Shown here piece by piece: positions 1 to 7,231 of a DNA stretch of 64,000 nucleotides (its first letter is position 1; the number at the start of each line of letters is the position of its first letter). Made by a program: the position numbers and the translations under genes. Under the pieces are notes generated by a model. That model ran no database searches, was not told the DNA's origin, and saw nothing but the letters and a program-made list of their open reading frames with translations. This stretch comes from Pseudomonas fluorescens (GTDB taxonomy: Bacteria > Pseudomonadota > Gammaproteobacteria > Pseudomonadales > Pseudomonadaceae), in NCBI RefSeq assembly GCF_000967965.1, contig NZ_LACC01000024.1, forward strand, positions 58,459-122,458. Direction: 5' to 3'.

Positions 1-74
1 CTTTGAAACATTCTCGACAAAGGGAATCCGGCCAACATCCATAAGCCATTGAATCAATTAGATATTCAAAAACC

Positions 75-88
75 GGCACAGCTTTCGC
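75..88 (+). promoter_or_regulatory. candidate sigma-54 promoter of the fap operon
   Basis: The sequence GGCACAGCTTTCGC has the invariant GG (75-76) and GC (87-88) dinucleotides exactly ten bases apart, as in the -24/-12 elements recognised by RpoN. The surrounding bases (GGCAC, then TTCGC for TTGC) also fit. Transcription would begin near position 100, leaving a leader of about 40 bases before fapA. A sigma-54 activator gene lies at the other end of the operon, which makes the assignment more credible. It is a pattern match only. Confidence 0.6.
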
Positions 89-142
89 TCTCACCTTCAT
101 AAAGCCGACAAGGGTCAGCCCACATGAGAAGGTAACACCGTC

Positions 143-580
143 GTGGGGATACTCAATAAACAAGCCTTGACGTGCCTGATGCTGATCGCGAGCGCTGCAG
201 GCACGGTTTTCAGTTTCGACGCTAAAGCCGAAGGCAATGGCGTCATCGTGCTTGATCGCACCATTCACTCAACCCCTATCGGTCGCAGCGGCGGCAGAGA
301 TCCAAACCCCAACACCCTCAATGCCAACCCATCGGCCCGCGTCACCGGCGAACTCAGCGACGCCGACATTGCCGGGGTCACCACCGGAACGGCCCTTAAC
401 CACAGCAACGGGCAAAACCTGGGTGGCCTGCAAGGCCTCAACGTCGTCACCAACCCCAACGGGATGCCCGGCATGTCCGTCGGCCACGGTGGTGGCAGTG
501 GCAGCGCGATTTCCGGAACCATCAACCGCGCCATGGGCAGCGGCCTCGGCTCACTGGGCAAAATGGCGGGGGGCCAATGA
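143..580 (+). CDS. fapA: FapA, functional amyloid operon protein
   Basis: First gene of a six-gene operon in the exact fapA-F order. In known Fap systems FapA is a small periplasmic, chaperone-like protein that affects how FapB and FapC polymerise. The 145-residue product begins with a GTG start preceded by an AAGG-type ribosome site, followed by a hydrophobic signal segment (about residues 8-28, ending near AKAEG). The mature part is rich in Gly, Asn and Ser, with a Gly-rich C-terminus. It lacks the clear curlin-like repeats of the next two proteins. The stop codon lies one base before the fapB start, so the two are probably translationally coupled. The name rests mainly on operon position and size; the overall Fap assignment is strong from FapC, FapD and FapF. 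Confidence 0.75.
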   Translation: MGILNKQALTCLMLIASAAGTVFSFDAKAEGNGVIVLDRTIHSTPIGRSGGRDPNPNTLNANPSARVTGELSDADIAGVTTGTALNHSNGQNLGGLQGLNVVTNPNGMPGMSVGHGGGSGSAISGTINRAMGSGLGSLGKMAGGQ

Positions 581-581
581 G

Positions 582-1160
582 ATGAGTCGATCCCTGCTGT
601 TACTAGCCCTGCTCGGCTGCACCGGCGTGATGGCCGATTCGGGCGTCAGTTCGGTGAACACCGCCACCCTCCGGGATTCCGGTACTCAATACCGCGGCAA
701 CTTCAACGTCAACCAGGCGGCTGGCGATCAACAGCAGCAGGCCAACGTCCGCGCGATCGCCATTGATACCCAGGCCGGTGCGACCACCAACGTCCAGCAG
801 AAAATCACCACGCCCGCCAATCCGTCGATGGATGCAACGGCCACCATCGGCGGCGCCGCCTTCAGTAATGGCAATGGCGTACTGGGCGTCAACCAGGGCG
901 CCGGGGCGAACAACCAGATGGCCAACGCCATGCGCGTCAGCATCAGCGCTGCACCGCAAGCCATCGACGATAGTGCCCTTTCTCAACAGAACGTGGCGTT
1001 GTTACCGAACTCGGAAGCAACTGGCACCCCAAACGGCAGTCGCCAGGTCGTGACAAGCGACCAGGCCTTCACCGGCAGCCGGGGCGTGATCCAGGTGAAC
1101 CAGAGCGCCGGGGTGGGGAACCGAATGGCTAACACCCTGAGCATCCGGGTCGCTGACTGA
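582..1160 (+). CDS. fapB: FapB, minor amyloid subunit / nucleator
   Basis: 192-residue secreted protein with an N-terminal signal segment (residues 4-17, ending near GVMA). It contains three imperfect repeats of the form NQ-xAG-xxxQxAN-xxxIxI: NQAAGDQQQQANVRAIAI, NQGAGANNQMANAMRVSI and a last one ending NTLSIRVAD at the C-terminus. Such Asn/Gln repeats form the cross-beta core in Fap subunits. FapB is known as the minor component that nucleates FapC fibres. The ATG at 582 lies just after the fapA stop; the longer reading frame reaching back to 237 only overlaps fapA and has no signal peptide. Confidence 0.82.
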   Translation: MSRSLLLLALLGCTGVMADSGVSSVNTATLRDSGTQYRGNFNVNQAAGDQQQQANVRAIAIDTQAGATTNVQQKITTPANPSMDATATIGGAAFSNGNGVLGVNQGAGANNQMANAMRVSISAAPQAIDDSALSQQNVALLPNSEATGTPNGSRQVVTSDQAFTGSRGVIQVNQSAGVGNRMANTLSIRVAD

Positions 1161-1224
1161 CCCCGATACAGTGCGATCAAGGACGTACCAACACTTGACC
1201 AACTAATGAGCACGGAGAAACACC

Positions 1225-2079
1225 ATGAACCCGACAACTGCTCTCAAACCACTGGCTTTCGCTCTGGCAGCAGTGATGGCATTCGCAGCACAAGCAGGCG
1301 GTCTGGATGATCACGAGCAGGGCAACGGCCAGAGCAATGGACAGGGCAACAACCATCAGCCCAAAGGCCCGACGCTGGAACAAATTCTGCAGATTACAGC
1401 AGGCGCCGGGGCCGTCGTGATGGACTCGCAGGAAAGCAGTGACAGCAGCGTATTGAACCGGGACACCAGGAACGACGCTAAAGTCGATAACTCCCTGAAC
1501 AACTCCAACGGCAACATGGGAGCCAACGTTGCAGCCGGTAACGGCAACCAACAAGACAATGCCGCCGCCCTTGCCACGGCTGACGAAAGCTTCATCTTCG
1601 GCACCGCGGTCGCCGTCTCCAGCGCGACTCAGAAGAGCACCGGCAACGCCGCCAGGAACCACTCCAACACCAACAATACAACGCTCAATAATTCAGGCAA
1701 CAGCGGTTCCGGCAACATCGGCATCAACGTGACCACCGGCGAGTTCAACCAACAGAAAAACAACCTGGCGATTGCCGTTTCGGGCGGTCGCGTAGCACAA
1801 GCGGCGGCGGCGGCCAACCAAAGCACGTCCGGGCTGAACGTCACCAATAACGGCCACACGACTGATTTCGTAGCCGTAGGTGTATTGGGTCTGTCTGGCG
1901 TAACCACTCAACAAGTGATAACGCCAGAGGGTTGGAAACCCCCTGTAACCAACAATGCTTCGATAACGGGTTCGATGAACAACTTCTCCGGCAACGGCGG
2001 AGCCAACGTATCGTCTGGTGTGGGCAACCAGCAAAGCAACTCGCTGTCCATCGCCGCGGGCTGCAAGTCTTGTCAGTAA
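1225..2079 (+). CDS. fapC: FapC, major functional amyloid subunit
   Basis: 284-residue secreted fibre subunit: signal peptide (about 1-24, cleaved near AAQAG), then three imperfect repeats separated by two linkers. The repeats share a GNxGxNVxxGxxNQQxN core: GNMGANVAAGNGNQQDN, GNIGINVTTGEFNQQKN and GNGGANVSSGVGNQQSN. The C-terminus carries the Cys-x-x-Cys motif (CKSC, C280/C283) typical of FapC. FapC is exported through FapF and polymerises on the cell surface into amyloid fibres that stiffen biofilms. Start at ATG 1225 with a GGAG site upstream (CACGGAGAAACACC). The second linker is short compared with the long, variable linkers of some other pseudomonads. Confidence 0.92.
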   Translation: MNPTTALKPLAFALAAVMAFAAQAGGLDDHEQGNGQSNGQGNNHQPKGPTLEQILQITAGAGAVVMDSQESSDSSVLNRDTRNDAKVDNSLNNSNGNMGANVAAGNGNQQDNAAALATADESFIFGTAVAVSSATQKSTGNAARNHSNTNNTTLNNSGNSGSGNIGINVTTGEFNQQKNNLAIAVSGGRVAQAAAAANQSTSGLNVTNNGHTTDFVAVGVLGLSGVTTQQVITPEGWKPPVTNNASITGSMNNFSGNGGANVSSGVGNQQSNSLSIAAGCKSCQ

Positions 2080-2140
2080 TCGCGATTGCAATGGAAGCTC
2101 CGGCGACGGGTTTTTTCCACAGTCCCAAGGCGTATCGATC

Positions 2141-2821
2141 ATGCGTAAGACTGTCCTTTTCGCCCTGCTCTGCCTGTCTGGCCTGACCCAGGCTGCACAG
2201 ATGCCGGTCGCCGCCCTGCCGGGTGGTGTGCTGGTGTATAAGCACGTACAGAGTTTACGCGAGCGCAAGTTCAGCGACATCGTCGAACAGAAAACCGATT
2301 TCAGCTGCGGTGCCGCCGCGCTGGCAACGATACTGCGCCAGGCCTATTGGCTCGACGTCGATGAAGAGCACATCATCAAAGGCATGCTGGTCACCGCAGA
2401 CCAGGAACTTGTGCGTACCCAGGGTTTTTCCATGCTGGACATGAAGCGCTACATAGAACGCATCGGCATGCGCGCCCGGGGCTACAAGATCCCGCCGGAA
2501 AGACTCGAAGCAGTGACGATTCCGGTGGTGGTATTGATGGAAATTCGCGGCTACAAGCACTTCGTGGTGTTGCAGCGGGCGGACAAGAACTGGGTCTATA
2601 TCGGCGACCCGGTACTCGGACACAAACGCTACTCCCATGATGACTTTGTCAAAGGCTGGAATGGCATTATCTTCGCCATTGTCGGTCCCGGTTACGAAAA
2701 AACCAATGCGTTACGCAGTCCTCCGGAACCGCTGACAGCCAAGAACAAGATGGATAACTTCAACCCGGTCAAAGATGCTGAATTGATGGATTTTGGTTTC
2801 ATACAGAGCGACTTCTTTTAA
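2141..2821 (+). CDS. fapD: FapD, C39-like cysteine peptidase of the Fap system
   Basis: 226 residues: signal peptide (about 1-19), then a C39-family peptidase fold. The expected catalytic residues are visible: Cys56 in DFSCGAAALATIL, His140 in GYKHFVVL and Asp156 in YIGDPVLG. FapD is known to be required for Fap secretion and to act as a periplasmic protease, probably processing FapF or the subunits. Start chosen at ATG 2141 because it opens a clean signal peptide; the reading frame continues upstream across the fapC end without one. A GC-rich segment followed by six Ts (about 2098-2116) lies between fapC and fapD and might reduce read-through, so that fibre subunits are made in excess over the export genes; this is inference. 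Confidence 0.9.
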   Translation: MRKTVLFALLCLSGLTQAAQMPVAALPGGVLVYKHVQSLRERKFSDIVEQKTDFSCGAAALATILRQAYWLDVDEEHIIKGMLVTADQELVRTQGFSMLDMKRYIERIGMRARGYKIPPERLEAVTIPVVVLMEIRGYKHFVVLQRADKNWVYIGDPVLGHKRYSHDDFVKGWNGIIFAIVGPGYEKTNALRSPPEPLTAKNKMDNFNPVKDAELMDFGFIQSDFF

Positions 2822-2865
2822 TCGCCAATAAGATGATAGGGGGCAGGACGCTCCGGGAGCAGCAA

Positions 2866-3609
2866 ATGAAAACCTCGTATTGGGTGGTCGCTGCCTGTCT
2901 GGCAGCGACCACTTCAGGTTTTGCTGAAGAGTTCAGACCCATCGAAATCAAGGACCAGGAACTGGCCGAGTTGCGTGGCCGGTATGTGATGCCGGGGCGG
3001 GTCATCAGCTTCGGTGTTGTCATGAGCAGCACCTGGCGCAATGCCAGTGGTGATCTGATCGGAGCCTCCAGCTCGATGCAGCTTCAAGCTGCAACGGTCA
3101 AACCCGAGTTCTATGTTTCAACCATCAAGCAATCCGGTCATGGCGGTTCGCCCAAATCGGGTAGCGGTCACGTGTCGGGGGGCGATGGGCTGAGCACTTC
3201 CCGGGGCATAACCCAGGTCACACGGGCCGCAGGCGATGGCAACAGCGCAAACAACAACATTGCCATCAACGTCAAGGAGGCCAGCACGGCCCCTGCACTG
3301 GTGCCGAGCCAGGGCCAGGCGCTGATAGCCGGTCAAACCATTACCGGCAGCAATGCCGCAGGCAGTGTCGCCGTATCCGCGACCAGCGGCGGTGTTCAGA
3401 TGGCCATTACCGCCAACAACAACCAGGGCACAAGCCTGCAACAAGTCGCCCAAGGCGGGTTGCTGCAAAACACCCGGTTGCTGGGCAGCAGCAATATGGT
3501 CGACAACATGACTCAACTCAACGTAGTGCTCAACAATAATGGCCCGAGTGCGGGTGCATTGGACTGCGACCTCAACCAACTCGCTGCATTACGGACCATG
3601 GGCTATTGA
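2866..3609 (+). CDS. fapE: FapE, Fap-associated secreted protein
   Basis: 247-residue protein with a signal peptide (about 1-20, ending near SGFAEE). A conserved segment follows (ELRGRYVMPGRVISFGVV), then Asn/Gln/Gly-rich stretches that resemble the Fap repeats (GDGNSANNNIAINV and a later NNNQGTSLQQ). The C-terminus ends CDLNQLAALRTMGY with a single Cys. FapE is a minor component found with purified Fap fibres and is thought to act as an extracellular chaperone or cap. The ATG at 2866 is preceded by GGGAG and opens the signal peptide; an upstream ATG in frame at 2833 does not. Identity rests on position between fapD and fapF plus these features. Confidence 0.82.
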   Translation: MKTSYWVVAACLAATTSGFAEEFRPIEIKDQELAELRGRYVMPGRVISFGVVMSSTWRNASGDLIGASSSMQLQAATVKPEFYVSTIKQSGHGGSPKSGSGHVSGGDGLSTSRGITQVTRAAGDGNSANNNIAINVKEASTAPALVPSQGQALIAGQTITGSNAAGSVAVSATSGGVQMAITANNNQGTSLQQVAQGGLLQNTRLLGSSNMVDNMTQLNVVLNNNGPSAGALDCDLNQLAALRTMGY

Positions 3610-3655
3610 ACTACGCTGAGTCTGGACCATTGGGCACAAATGGACGGCTTATTTC

Positions 3656-4957
3656 ATGTACCGATCAGTATCACTGCGTGCAGTCGCATGCTTGAGTGCT
3701 CTACTTCCCGCTGCGATGTTGCAGGCAGCACCTGACCCGGAAATGGAGGCTCTCAAACAAGAGCTCCTGGAGTTGAAACAACGTTACGAAGTACAGCAAA
3801 AAGCCCTGGCGGTGCTCGAACAACGGGTCCGCCAGGTTGAGGACCAGCCCGCTTCCCCCCCTCCCAAACGCCTGGCCAAGTCGCCAGCGGACCTCAAGGG
3901 CAATCCAGGCGTCGGCACCGGCACCGCGGCGGCCTCGGGGGGTGCCGCCGGGGGCAGCGGCAGCTCTTATGGACAATCGCTGGCCAATGACTCGCAACCG
4001 GCGCAAAGCGTTTCGAACCTGTATGACGAGGCCAGCGGGTTCTTCGGCGGCGGCAAGTTCAGTTTCGAAACCGGGATAACCTACTCCCGATACGATACCC
4101 GCCAACTTGTGCTCAATGGTTTTCTCGCCCTGGACTCGATCTTCCTCGGCGCCATCAACCTGGACCGGATCAAGTCCGACACCTGGACGCTTGACCTCAC
4201 CGGCCGCTACAACTTCAACAATCGCTGGCAGTTCGACCTTAACGTACCGGTGGTCTACCGTCAGTCCACCTACCAGTCCGGTGGCGGCAATAACGGCACC
4301 GCAAACGTCACGACCGAAGATACCGTCAAGCAAGACCCGACCATTGGTGACGTCAACTTCGGTATCGCCTACAAATTCCTCGACGAGTCGGCCAACACGC
4401 CGGATGCCGTGGTGACCTTGCGCGTCAAGGCGCCTACCGGCAAAGACCCGTTCGGCATCAAGCTGGTTCGGGTGGCCGATAACTCAAACCTGGCCGTGCC
4501 TGAATCCTTGCCTACCGGTAATGGCGTCTGGTCGATCACGCCAGGGATCTCGCTGGTCAAGACGTTCGATCCGGCAGTGTTGTTCGGCAGCCTGTCCTAC
4601 ACCTACAACCTGGAAGAGTCTTTCGACGACATCAGCTCCAACCCGGCGCTCAAGACACCGGGCAAAGTTCGCATTGGCGACAGCTTCCAGATTGGCGCCG
4701 GTATTGCGTTCGCCTTGAACGAAAAGATGAGCATGTCGTTCTCGGTCTCTGACCTGGTGCAACGCAAAAGCAAGCTCAAGGAAGATGGCGGGGATTGGCA
4801 GTCGGTGGTCTCCAGCGATGCCAACGCCGGTTACTTCAACATCGGCATGACCATTGCGGCCACCGACAACCTGACCATCGTGCCCAACCTGTCCATCGGC
4901 ATGACGGACGATGCCCCGGACTTCCAGTTCAGCCTGAAACTCCCTTACTACTTCTGA
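3656..4957 (+). CDS. fapF: FapF, outer-membrane amyloid secretion channel
   Basis: 433 residues: signal peptide (1-24), a heptad-like coiled coil (about 28-62, rich in Leu, Glu, Gln and Lys), a Gly/Ser/Pro linker (about 65-115) and a C-terminal beta-barrel (about 130-433) with alternating amphipathic strands ending in Phe (KLPYYF), the usual signal for outer-membrane assembly. This is the known FapF layout: a trimer in which an N-terminal coiled coil gates a barrel that exports FapB, FapC and FapE. Last gene of the operon, followed by a terminator shared with the convergent regulator. Confidence 0.93.
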   Translation: MYRSVSLRAVACLSALLPAAMLQAAPDPEMEALKQELLELKQRYEVQQKALAVLEQRVRQVEDQPASPPPKRLAKSPADLKGNPGVGTGTAAASGGAAGGSGSSYGQSLANDSQPAQSVSNLYDEASGFFGGGKFSFETGITYSRYDTRQLVLNGFLALDSIFLGAINLDRIKSDTWTLDLTGRYNFNNRWQFDLNVPVVYRQSTYQSGGGNNGTANVTTEDTVKQDPTIGDVNFGIAYKFLDESANTPDAVVTLRVKAPTGKDPFGIKLVRVADNSNLAVPESLPTGNGVWSITPGISLVKTFDPAVLFGSLSYTYNLEESFDDISSNPALKTPGKVRIGDSFQIGAGIAFALNEKMSMSFSVSDLVQRKSKLKEDGGDWQSVVSSDANAGYFNIGMTIAATDNLTIVPNLSIGMTDDAPDFQFSLKLPYYF

Positions 4958-4964
4958 CCCAAAC

Positions 4965-4995
4965 AAAAAAACCGCTGCAATTGCAACGGGTTTTG
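4965..4995. terminator. bidirectional terminator between fapF and the regulator
   Basis: An imperfect hairpin (CCGCTGC / GCAACGG around AATT, about 4972-4989) is flanked by AAAAAAA on the left and GTTTT on the right. It could stop transcription from both convergent genes. Confidence 0.6.
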
Positions 4996-5011
4996 GGTTT
5001 CCCACCGGGAT

Positions 5012-6337
5012 TCAGCGAATCTGGTGCTTGTGCAACAACCGGTAGAAGGTCGGACGCGACACACCCAGTACTTTGGCCGCGACACTCAGATTATCGCTGT
5101 GGCGATTCAATACATCGCACAACGCCTGGCGTTCGGCCCGGGACTTGTATTCTTCGAGGGTACCCATCGGTGCGGCGATTGCATGCTGACTGATCAATCC
5201 CAGATCTCGGGCCTCAATCTGCCGGCCTTCGGCCAACACCAGGCCGCGACGGACGCGGTTGGCCAGTTCGCGAACATTGCCTGGCCAGTCGTGCTTGCCC
5301 ATGGCAATCAACGCGTCGTCGCTGAAACTGCGTGGGCGGCGCCCGGTTTCATGGCTGTAGAAATGGGAAAAGTGGTTGGCCAGCACCGCCAGGTCGCCAT
5401 GGCGCTCGCGCAGCGGAACAGTCGCCACTTGCAGTACGTTCAAGCGGTAGTACAAGTCTTCGCGAAAGCGTTTTTTCTCGATGGCGGCTTCAAGGTCGAC
5501 GTTCGTCGCCGCCAGAACCCGCACATCCACAGGAATCGGCTGACTGCCGCCGACCCGCTCGATATGTTTTTCCTGGAGGAACCGCAACAGGTTGGCCTGC
5601 AACTCCAGCGGCAGGTCACCGATCTCGTCGAGAAACAGAGTGCCACCGTTGGCGGCTTCTATCCGTCCGACCTTGCGTTGGTGCGCGCCGGTAAATGCGC
5701 CTTTCTCATGGCCAAACAGCTCGGACTGGATCAAGTGTTCGGGGATCGCCCCACAATTGATCGCGATAAAGGGTTTGCTGTGACGTTGGGACAGACGATG
5801 CAGGGTTCGTGCGACCAGTTCCTTGCCAGTGCCGCTTTCACCGCGAATCAACACGGGAGATTCGGTTGGAGCCAGTTTGCTCAACAGTTTTCGCAGTTCA
5901 CGGACAGGTTTGCTGTCGCCCAGCAATTCGTGCTCGGGCTGGTCAACATGGACCGTACCCTGCCCGCGCAAGCGTGCCATGCCAAACGCCCGGCCCAGCG
6001 TGACCTGAACCCGGGACACATCGAACGGCAAGGTATGAAAGTCAAAAAACCATTCACAGACAAAGTCGCCGACATTTTGCAATCGCAGTACTTCCTGGTT
6101 GAGTACGGCTATCCACTCGGTGCCGCTGCGGCTGATCAATTCCTTGACAGCCTCCGGGTGCGCAAGGTGAGAGGGCTGCAAGCGCAGCAAGCCCACATCA
6201 CAGGTTCGGTCAACGGCGTTTTCCAGCGTGCAGCTGTCAACGTCCCAACCGATCGAGCGCAATCCAGGGAGCAGGCGATAGCAATCGTCACACGGGTCCA
6301 CCACTAACAAACGTCGTAAGGCAGGCGCATCGCTCAT
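5012..6337 (-). CDS. sigma-54-dependent enhancer-binding regulator (Fis family)
   Basis: 441 residues with three parts. The N-terminal domain (about 1-125) looks receiver-like or VpsR-like (LLVVDPCDDCYRLL) but has no clear phospho-acceptor pattern. The central AAA+ domain (about 138-370) has Walker A GESGTGKE (166-173), GAFTGA (213-218) for sigma-54 contact and Walker B GTLFLDEIG (232-240). The C-terminal Fis-type helix-turn-helix (about 415-438) contains VAAKVLGVSRPTFYRLL. It should activate RpoN-dependent promoters. Because it is convergent with fapA-F and a GG-N10-GC promoter lies before fapA, it is a likely activator of that operon. Start at ATG 6337 with AAGGAA upstream. VpsR-like proteins may bind cyclic-di-GMP; that is a family-level possibility, not shown here. 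Confidence 0.9.
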   Translation of the reverse strand: MSDAPALRRLLVVDPCDDCYRLLPGLRSIGWDVDSCTLENAVDRTCDVGLLRLQPSHLAHPEAVKELISRSGTEWIAVLNQEVLRLQNVGDFVCEWFFDFHTLPFDVSRVQVTLGRAFGMARLRGQGTVHVDQPEHELLGDSKPVRELRKLLSKLAPTESPVLIRGESGTGKELVARTLHRLSQRHSKPFIAINCGAIPEHLIQSELFGHEKGAFTGAHQRKVGRIEAANGGTLFLDEIGDLPLELQANLLRFLQEKHIERVGGSQPIPVDVRVLAATNVDLEAAIEKKRFREDLYYRLNVLQVATVPLRERHGDLAVLANHFSHFYSHETGRRPRSFSDDALIAMGKHDWPGNVRELANRVRRGLVLAEGRQIEARDLGLISQHAIAAPMGTLEEYKSRAERQALCDVLNRHSDNLSVAAKVLGVSRPTFYRLLHKHQIR

Positions 6338-6679
6338 GACTGTTCCTTGGCGCCAAATTTACGAAATTTTATTAAAAACAGTCATTTGGCAGACCTAACT
6401 GTAACATTAGCAAGAATTTGACAGGGCCTTGTACTGTTTGACTATAGGACTGCCATAAAACCAGTTATAAGTTGCGACTATGTTAGTCACCTAACGACTC
6501 TTTCCTTTCATTCAGCTTTCAACGTCAGGCTCATTCTTGAGCCTGTGAAATAAAGTGGAAATTTCTTTTGATTGTGTGTGACCCGAACCCCGGTTGCGGG
6601 CATCAGTACAAGTAACCAGCTGAACGGTAAGCCCAACCGTCGGCCTATCACTTGATTGGGCACACAGAGAGAAGACCCT
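6338..6679. other. 342-base intergenic region, divergent promoters
   Basis: AT-rich spacer between the divergent sigma-54 activator and the next gene. A TTGACA sequence (6418-6423) is followed by TATAGG (6443-6448) with a 19-base spacer, a weak sigma-70-type match. No RNA gene or further open reading frame could be supported. Confidence 0.4.
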
Positions 6680-6946
6680 ATGAACGCCCCGCTCCGTATC
6701 AACGAAGCACTTCTGATTGCCGACCGCGCATTTAAACCATTCAAATGTGTGGCCTGGGCTCCACAAGACGGTAATGGCGAACTCAGCCTGACCGTAATCG
6801 ACCGCACCAGCACCAGCATTGGCCGTAAGCAGATCCCAAGCAGCGCCTATTCCGATCCCGCGCAACTCGAACTGCTGCTGGAACAGGCTCGCGCCGAATT
6901 GAGCGAGGAAGGTTACACACTGCAGTCGTGGTCAATGCCGCACTAA
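6680..6946 (+). CDS. small conserved hypothetical protein (88 aa)
   Basis: Compact 88-residue protein without signal peptide or membrane segment; mixed alpha/beta character with a C-terminal helix (about 60-80, LELLLEQARAELSEEG). A GAGAGAAG purine-rich site lies upstream of ATG 6680 and a good terminator follows directly, so it is a single-gene transcript. I do not recognise a characterised family; codon use is like the neighbours, supporting a real gene. Confidence 0.75.
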   Translation: MNAPLRINEALLIADRAFKPFKCVAWAPQDGNGELSLTVIDRTSTSIGRKQIPSSAYSDPAQLELLLEQARAELSEEGYTLQSWSMPH

Positions 6947-6953
6947 TCGTTTT

Positions 6954-6985
6954 GCGGATTACTCCGGGGTAATCCGCGCCCTTTT
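6954..6985 (+). terminator. rho-independent terminator
   Basis: Perfect nine-base stem GCGGATTAC / GTAATCCGC (6954-6962 and 6969-6977) with a short loop, followed by a T-run at 6982-6985. It lies directly after the 88-residue gene. Confidence 0.8.
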
Positions 6986-7231
6986 CCTGTGTTTAGTTCG
7001 CAGGTTTTTCTGGCCGCGCGCACTACTTGACACTCTTAATTCGAACTTTGCATGCACCTGATACTTTGCAGGCTCGCCATTGGTTCGAAAAGACACTGTT
7101 GTGGCACACAGCGACTCTCCGTCTGTTAGTTCTTGCAGTTGTGCATCTCCCCGTTCAGGGATTGAATATTCTCCTAATACAGTCGCCCTCCAAACTTCTG
7201 GATCAGGACGACTCGCAAGGAGATGCGGTGC

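Noticed and set aside
237..581. N-terminal extension of fapB over fapA
   Set aside because: Overlaps fapA completely, lacks a signal peptide, and ATG 582 gives a proper secreted protein.
5024..6307. 427-codon plus-strand frame opposite the sigma-54 regulator
   Set aside because: The opposite strand encodes intact Walker A, GAFTGA and HTH motifs; the plus frame has no family features or ribosome site.
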